Below, one piece after another: positions 56,177 to 64,000 of a stretch of DNA of 64,000 nt (positions are counted from its first letter, which is position 1; the number at the start of each line of letters is the position of its first letter). The translations under genes were made by a program, and so were the position numbers. The stretch is taken from positions 1,023,481 to 1,087,480 of the forward strand of contig BDGG01000002.1 of the NCBI GenBank assembly GCA_001949185.1, written 5' to 3'. The notes beneath the pieces were generated by a model. That model ran no database searches, was not told the DNA's origin, and saw only the letters and a program-made list of their open reading frames with translations. Source of the stretch: Ramazzottius varieornatus. Lineage: Eukaryota > Tardigrada > Eutardigrada > Parachela > Ramazzottiidae.

Positions 56177-56479
56177 ATGCAGAAGCTGACCGGTAAAGCC
56201 ATCATTCCAAAAGACATCGCCAACGTTAGGACAAAGACTGACATCGAGGTGGACGGGATGAAGAAGGAGTCTGTTCAATTACAACCTTACGGGAGTTACT
56301 TATGTGGCCCATTGGTGTGTAGTATTATGGCAGAGGTCGTGCAGAACAGGAACCCAAGTGGATTACTGTTTGTGAAAGGACCTGAACAACGCGAATGGTT
56401 AGCCAGTGCAATTGAAACCGAACGTACTCGACGTGCGACCAACGCCGTGGCCGAAGACCGAAAAACCAGTGGACGATAG
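56177..56479 (+). pseudogene. possible Ulp1/SENP-type protease fragment
   Basis: A 100-codon frame contains VQLQPYGSYLCGPLVCSIMA, then EVVQNRNP. This resembles the end of C48 cysteine peptidases (Gln ... Asn/Asp-x-x-x-Cys-Gly, followed by a hydrophobic helix). No His/Asp half was found upstream, where stops are frequent. It could be a remnant of a transposon that carried a Ulp1 domain. Confidence 0.25.
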
Positions 56480-57775
56480 TGAAACCTCAACTGATTATTA
56501 CAGTAGATGAAGCTGTCGCAATTCGAGTCAGGCTTAGTAGCATGCTCGCCAATAGACCCAATGTGGGATGGAGCGCTTGATAAAAACCTGGTTTCTGCCT
56601 TTCAAGGATGGTTTCTGCCTCTCAGTAAAATTGATAAAAACCTGGTTTCTGGTCGTAACATAGTCAATTCAAATTGAAGCTTCCGTCATAGTCTGACGCA
56701 TGTTTTCCTCAAGATTGAGGTCCGTAAAGGTCGAAAATTGGAGACAAATGGCTGCTTTCCCACGGTACATCCATTAAAAAGCGCCAGCTTGCAAGCCAAT
56801 AGGTTTCGCGTCATCAAGACAGAAAAGGTTTGTTTTTTGCCAACCTCTGGCGCTGTCTTTCAGTTCAATGTTTGACTTTGAGAAATCACTTGTGGTGTCA
56901 TGTCGGGTTCGTGACTTGGGGAAGATCTTCTCGTCCTGATCAGGTCGGGTGTCTCTATTTACCAAACCGCCTCACGTTTCACTAATGTGTGACACAGCAC
57001 AAGCTCTTCTAGCATTGCTGTTCAAACAACTGACAAACTCTTCCTGTGACCTTAAGAGAAGAAAAATCTGGTCATCCTTCAGCTCTGATCACAGATACCT
57101 TCATTTCGAAACCTGATAAAGAAGACTATGGTATGTGCTTATGCGATCCTGAGATACGTTTCTTCTCGAACCGGTTTGCATGGGTCGGCTCAAGTCTTGA
57201 AAGCGCTATGACCAGACAAGTGTCAGTCGAATCAACACTTGGAAATTTAATAAGAGGCAATTTAAGTCGCGGGGACCTCCACGGATGCTCTTGGTTCCGC
57301 TTTGCCTCGTCCTGCCGTTTCAGGCTTCAGAAGCTAGCCTTGAGTGGAAGTAGCCTTGTTTGCTGAAGTAAATTTAGGGATGAGCAAAGAGGGCGCGGGT
57401 TGGCCGAGGAATGCATAGCTGATGGAAAAGCAGCGTCAGACCATTGTTTCAACCGGAAACGCCAACACACGGCAATAACATGCGGGACAATACGGGCGAC
57501 CCACACCCTGCCGTCCATTATTGACTTTGTGCCTTTTATCCACAACGCCCCAGTGACGTCACTGCGAGCTGTTTCAGCGAAAAAATTATGGTTATGTTCG
57601 CCCTGTCATGTCGCATTAATGAAAACAACCCTCTATTTCTTTTGATAAAAAATCCCAAAGCCATTCCCGGAAGTCGTGACCAATAATATAGTCTTGTGAT
57701 TGCGTAATGCGTGTCATTTCGAACATATGAAGTGACAAAAAATGGAAGCTCAGCGAACAAACCCGGCAAAATCTT

Positions 57776-57984
57776 TTACCCAAGTAGCGCACTATGCCAG
57801 CATCACTGGCTGGAAGCCTGCGTCACTCGAAAGACGATCTGGTCGAGTTTGTTTTCCCAAGTGGCGCACGCTCTGTGTGTTATTGCTGAAAGAGTGCCTG
57901 ACTTGGAAAAACCAATCCTGTCGACTTTGAGCAGCGCACCTGCACTGCGATATCAGCTAGAAGCACGAGTCACTTGGAAAAAAG
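57776..57984. repeat. tandem array of three palindromic repeats
   Basis: Units start near 57779, 57853 and 57928, period about 75 bp. Tails CGATCTGGTCGAGTTTGTTT and CCAATCCTGTCGACTTTG link them. Confidence 0.75.
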
Positions 57985-58885
57985 TTTGAGAATTCAACCA
58001 AGAAAGAGCGCAAAGTAATTTTTCTGAAAGGAGATGGACGAGGATTTATATAATGGATGCATGAGCGATGACGGTCCATTTGGCGAACTTTATCTTCCCT
58101 CTATTATCTTGCGATATTGAATAGGGAAGGAGGACAACAGTAAGACCCACGAAGGGGGAATCCTAAGAGGATACAAAGTAGACTATTGTGGCGCAATGTG
58201 CGTGTAAGCTTGCTCTAAAATGAAAACATGGCTGCGCTCGAGTAGCTCCGACGAAATAGCATGCAGTGTTATGATGCGACGGGAGAAGCCGATCGAGGGA
58301 GAGAACAGCGATGTCGACTGGATATAATATTGAATGGGTGCTGCGATGGCACTCATCATCACACTTTTATCTACGTAAATAAGCATATCGTTGCCTCTTG
58401 ACTGCAGAAATCTTCCCTCTCCAACGTCAACATGGCGGATATGACTCGTCCTCGCAGCGAAACTGTCTAAACATTCTCAGCAATATTTTCAACCCATTGG
58501 ATTCCCCGGCGCCCACTGATCTTTGAGGACCTTTGGCATTTGGTCGAGGTTATGCTAAATTCAGTTCGAAGCAAGAATGACTCGGCTCTGTTCAGAATGG
58601 TTACGGTTAGGTTGATGAGATGTTGTCTGGAAGGGTTTAATACGGCTCAAGTCGTCGGAAATGAAAATGGAAGGAAAGGCCTAGCTAGAGGCTCAAAAGG
58701 TTATTCTTTTTGATTTGATGACACGCTCGCAGCCGTGATCTTTACGGCTTACGAACCTGCGAATGACATATCGAAATCCCAGAAAAAATGAATGCAATTT
58801 ATGCGTAAGTTTAGTAATCTTTTCCGTCACAGATATTGGTGAAATTGTTCCAGTGTAGGTTTAGTTCTAGGATCTAGATCCCTTT

Positions 58886-59013
58886 TCCAAGTGGCGCAGG
58901 TTCCCATCTAATAACAATGAACGAGTGCGCCACTCGACAGTACGATCTTGTGCTTTCCGCAGAAGCGCACGTGTCCATTATTGCTGACTGGTAGCGTGCG
59001 CCTTCTGGGAAAA
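58886..59013. repeat. palindromic repeat pair
   Basis: Copies 58886-58938 (reverse loop CTAATAACAATG) and 58958-59013. Both are followed by ACGATCTTGTGC. Confidence 0.7.
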
Positions 59014-59617
59014 ACGATCTTGTGCATTCCCTTTTTCCACGTCCCAGCAACTTCCGCCGGTTTTATTGTCAGCGTTCATGACAGCAGCAGTACTTCTATA
59101 TGTTTAGCATTACAAGTTAACTTTGTCAGTTGAGTCAGCATCGATATTATCAACAGGAGCACACCTAAAGACAGACCCTTTCAGCATACAGCAAGGTACC
59201 AGCTTCCGCGCTTCCCGTCCCCGACAATTACCCTCTATAACCCACTAAATGCCGTGTGTAAGCAAGCCTGTACTCCGCGCCTCCGACCAACGCGCCGCAC
59301 TAACTGCGAATAATCGACAAAGCGGAAACAGGTAGTTTGCCTCAACAAGCAGCCAACCTATATTTCCATCACCCGTAGTTCCTCCCCCTTTCTCCTGCTT
59401 CCGCATTACACATTACAAAGTCGGAACTTGCTTATCTAGTCAACACCAAATGTTTGTCGCCGAAAGAAGACCTGAAGCATCGACACAACATTGTAGCCAT
59501 GCGTGACCTTTAGGATTAAGGTTTGGTGCAGCCAGAAAAGACAAAGCACGCCGAAGAAGTACACCAAATACTTCATCGAATATTCCGAAGGTTAATATGA
59601 CACGCAAGCTGATGTAC

Positions 59618-59742
59618 CTTTTGAAGCGATACTTGGCCGTCGCACCGAGATCTTTCGAAGCATCGATGACTCGATCTTTGAAATTCCCTGATCGGCCAGG
59701 CTGTCTGCCGTACGACGAGTCTAGCTCCACAAAATCAGTCAT
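59618..59742 (-). CDS. possible isolated first exon
   Basis: A minus-strand frame from ATG 59742 reads MTDFVELDSSYGRQPGRSGN, then FKDRVIDASKDLGATAKYRF, and reaches an AAAAG|GTACATC donor. A hydrophobic frame just downstream (MKYLVYFFGVLCLFW) could be a membrane segment, but no acceptor joins them in phase. Very tentative. Confidence 0.2.
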
Positions 59743-61772
59743 GATGGGGGACAGAGCTCGACGAGATATTTCGAAGGTTCAGGTCGGGCAGATCAAGAGC
59801 ATATTCCACGATGGCATCATAACCAATGCATGTACGACTTTTCGAAAAACCCGCCACTACTCGTGTCAGCCCTTCACCGGAGTCAACAAGAAAAAATTCT
59901 TCATTTAGACTTCACATTCCATGCACAAAATCAAGCTTCAAGGAGAAAAAAGATCATAAATATGAAAAGTGAAAAGAAAGCTTAAAGGTGAGGGAGAGAC
60001 TCTGGTGATAGGGAAAAGGAGAAGAGCTCGCAGCCAGACGAAAGGGTTCGTGACACTCTATGATTAACACTGGCGGACAAAATACCCGAAGAAGAAGCAG
60101 GAAGCCACAGTATCAGAAAGCCAGCACTCGTACACTGGGCTCTTCGATTTATGGTTGAAAAGCGGCGCTAAGCGGGGTATGAAAAGAGGAAGGGAGGTCC
60201 AGAGATATTATGACGCGGGATGTGTCAGTGGGAAGCCAGTATGGCAGGCTCGGCTAGCTGTGAGGTCGGGAGTGGGGAGGAGGTTCATATCCATTATAAT
60301 GTAATGTACTAAGCTCTATTCCGATCTATGGACCCAAAAGCTGGAGCTTTGTCCGTACCAAAACATTAATGCGCAGGCATACTAAAAACTCCGGCTCGGC
60401 CATACGACGCACTATCGGGTACAAATTCATTCCGACAGGTTCGTGCCACTCCTTTCTTTCACTTCCTGTCAGCTGGCTCTATGGGCATGCATTCAATGGA
60501 CGGACTAGGCTATATGTAACTCTCTCATATCGCGTATCAAAAAATATGTCATTTGGGACCTTGCGTTGGAAGGGTTGAGTAAAAATCAAGGGACAATCAT
60601 CCATAAATTCAGTGTAAAGGTATCACGGTTTCTTCTCCGGTATTTTCTCTATGAGCTAACGGACAACGAAGCTTCCTAATTGCGGTCACCGGAGAAACGT
60701 TCTTGAAATCTTGAGTCTAGAAAAAGTCTAACGAAACATGTATAATAGGAAAATACTCCTGCTTTTTCACTCCTCTTTCAAGACTACCGATCACGACCAA
60801 CGGAAGAACACAGATAGTAAACTTTATCGTTTCAGGCAATTTTCTACGTTGTGATGCCCATCTCTTCTGCTAACTGTGGACCTGGTCTCTGGCACATCTC
60901 CACGTTTAACGCGCAATGTGCATCCGTTTGCTGTTTGGGAGGATTCTCTGGTTCCTCGCTGGTCGAGCATTTTCCGAAAGCACACTGTGATCCTACAAAA
61001 CTGGGGATTCACTCCGTCAAAGAACGCAACCCTGAAGGGAAAGATTCCTATTGCTCCCAGAGTTTCACAGTGCGTGCAAGACCTGCGGTCCTACAAAGGT
61101 TTAGCTTGTCATTGGGCCATATCATACCCGGCAAAGCCTTTGCATGAATGAGCCGCTGGCTTTGGGCAGCTGGAGTCACATAGCCCACATCCGGTTGGCA
61201 GATAAGAGCACCCAGATAAACACCCAAAAGCCCTAGCTTCCCCGTCGGCGAGAGCCTGTCTATTGCGCCTCCCTTACTATGGACTCTATATCTGAGGCTC
61301 TCATCATTAAAGCCCGCTGATATCGCCTGTCTGCCTTCGCTTCGACCACGGCAACAGTTTTCATGACAGTCAACGGCCATTTATCAATCATTTCCAAAAT
61401 GATATCGCAACATTATAGGGTGCGCGGGGGACTGTGTGTGGTATGGGAAAGTGAGTGCGCCCTTTATGGGCCGAGATGGCCAGTACGGCGTGGGATGCAA
61501 TGGGTAATCGGGGATGGGAAGGAAGAAATGATGAGCTGCTGCACTTTGTCTGATTACGCCACTTGTCTTTTCAATGTCTTTGCACAACAACGATAGTTCG
61601 CCCTTCCACAACCCACATCCGAAACTTCGCCCGCCATTTTTTTGTGTTTCCAGAAGGAAAACTCGAGAAATGCCTCTCTAGAAACAAAGCGTATTCATCA
61701 AGAACAAGGAAGATCAACAAAACCAAATTCGTTCTTGCATGTGGAAGCTCGGGAACGAACTCAACAAGACTG

Positions 61773-61914
61773 CTTTCCCAAGCGGCGCACGCGTCAGACA
61801 ATTACACCTTGAGCGTGCGCCACTGGTACTGTACTTGTGAAAAGAATCTTGCCAAGTTTTCCAAGTGGCTCACTGGTTCGGTTTTGTTGACCAGAAGTGT
61901 GCGCCACTTGGAGA
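61773..61914. repeat. palindromic repeat pair
   Basis: Copies 61773-61828 (CCCAAGCGGCGCACGCGT / GAGCGTGCGCCACTGG) and 61857-61914 (CCAAGTGGCTCAC / GTGTGCGCCACTTGG). Confidence 0.7.
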
Positions 61915-62477
61915 AGCGATGTGCGGACATCCGCACAAGTTCCCGAAATCAGTTTCACAAATTATGAGGTGATATTCTTCAAGCCTTTTCTACCACAGGT
62001 CAACGAGTTCATTGAGTGGAACTTCCGCCTGAAATTTCAATGGAAAGAAGCGAAAACATCCCAGACGAGCGCAAAAAAGAGATTTGGATTCATCGAGGAA
62101 CGATATCTAACACCGCCAAAAAGTATCAGAACCATTCCCTGGAGTCTTTTTGCGAGCATCGGCTTCCACAGTAGATAACATGATGAAGACCTTTGGAACC
62201 TCGCTCATGGGCGAAGTCGTCTTCACGTGTGGACTTAAGGCTAAGCTAACGACTATGACAACCTGCTGTGATGGCCTTCCACCCGCTCCTTCCCGTAATT
62301 GTTTTCGCCCCTTGACATCGCCAGCGGTGGCCGGCACGCTGCGGGACCAGGAAATAATTTCCTCACATACACAACGACTCGGATTTCTCTTAGTTATTTC
62401 AAAATGCGGGAGTTCTTGAAATTTCTTCCGGGAGTCATTCGAAGTTACACTTCACGTGCTTTTCGACGCGAAAGAAC

Positions 62478-62612
62478 TTCTGGCGCACGTTTTCGGTGTT
62501 ATTAACCAAGATCGCACGCCACTTGGAAAACAACGATCTCTTTCAAAACGGTTATCTTCCCCGGACGGAGCACGTTCCCGACGTCGTTGGCTGACAGCGT
62601 GCGCTAGTTGAA
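62478..62612. repeat. palindromic repeat pair
   Basis: Copies 62478-62530 (TCTGGCGCACG, loop CGGTGTTATTAACC, arm CGCACGCCACTTGG) and 62560-62612 (GGAGCACG / CGTGCGCTAGTTG). Tail CGATCTGGCCGAATTC. Confidence 0.65.
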
Positions 62613-63523
62613 AACGATCTGGCCGAATTCATCCGGTCGGCGTCCCAATTTTGATTTTTCCCCCTTTGTATTACGGTATGATGGCTAGCTATCACATCGT
62701 TCACAAAATCAAAAAAGAATGACCGTGGAAGTGGAATGGTGTAAAACCAGGCCAGGTAAGCGACGTTTTACATGGAGCTCACCTTCAGTTCTTGATGAGA
62801 TTTCAGGAAAGCCGATGGCGGAAATGAGAGGTTCTTTTGTTGGCGCCGAGTGGTTGCTGACGGCGTATTAACTTCCTCCTGACTCACCGACTGTTTCTCT
62901 TGTTATACGCGAAAGCAAAGCACTCAGACGGTGATAAAATCATCGGTATTTTGTTTACGCTAGACATTTGGAGGCTTACCCACATACCGACTGTAACGGT
63001 AGACAAAGACGTCTCGCTAAGCCGCTCTAACTTGTTGTCCGATCAAGCGCCGTATGGAAGGCCGAGATGCCACCTCCGAAACGGAAGTGAGATTGTGTGA
63101 CTGGCTTGATTGTTTAACCACAAGGTAGCACTATCTAAAAGACCAAGAGGCCGCGGCAAGCTGGTAGTAGATCAATCAAAACAAACGTTACCGCGTTAAT
63201 TTACCCGCCCACGTGATACATTGATTCAAACCGGTAGTCCACGTTGGTGCGAGTAATGACGTCACCAAAATGGGTCATCTTTTGATCGTGTTGATTTCCT
63301 GGTTTATACAACGGAGATTTTCGTGCGAGATTTTATGGCCTACAAGGCTCCAACGACAAACAAGTTTGAAATGACTGACTAAGAGCTTATCGTACCTTCT
63401 ATTATCCGTATCAAGGAAGAAAGTCTTTTGCGATGGTGACAACAGGTCGCCCTCCAGATCGTCAACAGCTTAATCTTATCCTCCTTCTTGAATGACAACG
63501 CTGATTAGGTGAGCGTAGGGGAA

Positions 63524-64000
63524 ATGGAAGGCAAATCGAGAAGAATGCTCGATGGACTTTCTACGACATCTCTGTGGAATAACTTAAGGAACTCGACCAT
63601 GGGTTTCTCAGCGGTGAACGAAAATACAGGAATGCGCCGAGAAGCACGGCTGAGACCGAAGAAATGTCTGGAGCTGGTGAAGGATCCATCCTATCAAAAC
63701 TACTGCCGTAAGTGAATGAGCAGTTTAATAATGTACCTGACTTTTATGCTGTTGTACCTTTCATCCTCCTCAAGCAGGACTCCGGAAAAGCCTGCGAGAT
63801 GGAAACAAGGGTTGGACGGAGGAATTTCTGCAGTTGGATGGCTTGGCGTTACTGTTAGCTGGACTAGAAGCACTCACCTTGGCAATTCGCAACGTTGATG
63901 AAGCTGTTGTCGCCGTAGAATGTCTTCGATGTATTCGCGAGGTGCTCAACTCGACGACTGGCATCCAGTATATCATCCACTTTCGCAGAGAAGAAACAGC
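63524..64000 (+). CDS. formin N-terminus (GBD/FH3, INF2-like), partial
   Basis: Two exons, 63524-63707 and 63778 to the window edge, separated by a 70-nt GTAAGT...CAG intron with matching phase. The protein starts MEGKSRRMLDGL, then CLELVKDPSYQNYC joined to RLRKSLRDGNKGWTEEFLQL, and continues ALLLAGLEALTLAIRNVDEA, VECLRCIREVLNSTTGIQYI, IHFRREET. The pattern (LRK.L...GW...FL...GL..LL..L, then CLRC...VLNS..G..Y) is the armadillo-type FH3 regulatory region of diaphanous-related formins, closest in my reading to INF2/FHDC types. Such proteins nucleate and elongate actin filaments through FH1-FH2 domains that would lie beyond the window. The ATG at 63524 is the first in frame. A GTGAGC just upstream in the same frame has no ATG. 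Confidence 0.75.

Larger units (their letters stand above)
55441..59617. other. gene-poor stretch
   Basis: Apart from a possible protease fragment at 56.2 kb and clustered palindromic repeats at 57.8 and 58.9 kb, I find no gene. The missing first exon of VGLUT may lie at its left end. The open frame at 57046-57366 (+) is unrecognised. Confidence 0.35.
59743..63523. other. gene-poor stretch
   Basis: No recognisable gene. Longer frames at 61048-61380 (-) and 60851-61151 (+) are antisense to each other and lack similarity. Palindromic repeats at 61.8 and 62.5 kb. The formin's untranslated leader or earlier exons may lie at the right end. Confidence 0.35.

Noticed and set aside
61048-61380. 110-codon minus-strand frame
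   Set aside because: It overlaps similar-sized plus-strand frames and carries no recognisable motif.
1-64000. tRNA, rRNA or other structured RNA genes
   Set aside because: I saw no cloverleaf with a T-loop GTTCRA block or rRNA core motif. A covariance-model scan would be decisive.

Overview
The window is animal nuclear DNA, most likely from a tardigrade. Genes are split by short GT-AG introns (often 50-100 nt), and there is no operon structure or ribosome-binding logic. The strongest lineage marker is a three-exon gene at 51.96-52.80 kb whose protein carries the block pattern of the tardigrade SAHS (secretory abundant heat soluble) family. Other recognisable genes are ordinary ecdysozoan ones: a Fringe-type glycosyltransferase, a cofactor-independent phosphoglycerate mutase, two Cu/Zn superoxide dismutases, a chorion-type haem peroxidase, a vesicular glutamate transporter, a sulfakinin-like neuropeptide precursor, a SANT-like DNA-binding protein and the start of a formin. 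Exon boundaries were placed by hand from splice signals, reading phase and family similarity. Where I give exact exons, the phases add up.

Layout. 0-10 kb: two MITE-like elements (156-427 and 1797-2225), a small secreted Gly/Ala-rich peptide gene (2.7-3.5 kb) with two decayed relatives (4.34-4.42 and 9.8-10.2 kb), and a hAT DNA transposon (4848-7356) with a perfect 8-bp target duplication. 11.7-13.9 kb: a six-exon gene for a charged, disordered, coiled-coil-like protein. 15.3-16.9 kb: fringe. 17.3-20.5 kb: phosphoglycerate mutase, divergent across 0.3 kb from a cytosolic SOD (20.8-21.8 kb). A second, secreted SOD lies at 24.0-25.0 kb. 25.2-27.4 kb: a decayed ionotropic glutamate receptor piece (minus) and an intact gene (plus) for a secreted glutamate-receptor ligand-binding domain with no ion pore. 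That gene ends against a 5'-truncated LINE (27.4-29.2 kb). 32.5-33.5 kb: sulfakinin. 34.8-36.6 kb: a multi-exon gene with an in-frame stop. 37.4-42.8 kb: haem peroxidase. 45.2-46.3 kb: an unidentified gene, also with an in-frame stop. 46.7-47.8 kb: SANT-like factor. 49.1-49.7 kb: a CGATAT-rich inverted-repeat element. 50.0-55.1 kb: VGLUT, with the SAHS-like gene nested antisense in one intron. 55-63.5 kb: mostly gene-poor. 63.5-64.0 kb: formin, cut by the window edge.

Throughout the introns and spacers I count about 45 copies of one short palindromic repeat. Its arms read roughly CAAGTGGCGCACGC / GCGTGCGCCACTTGG around a loop of about 20 nt, and copies are often paired with a spacing near 80 bp. 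It is the dominant unexplained structure of the window. The most biologically unusual protein is the pore-less, secreted glutamate-receptor-like domain at 26.2-27.4 kb.

No cooperating operon-like system is present. Thematic links are modest: redox defence (two SODs, peroxidase), desiccation-family protein (SAHS-like) and glutamate/neuropeptide signalling (VGLUT, glutamate-receptor relatives, sulfakinin).
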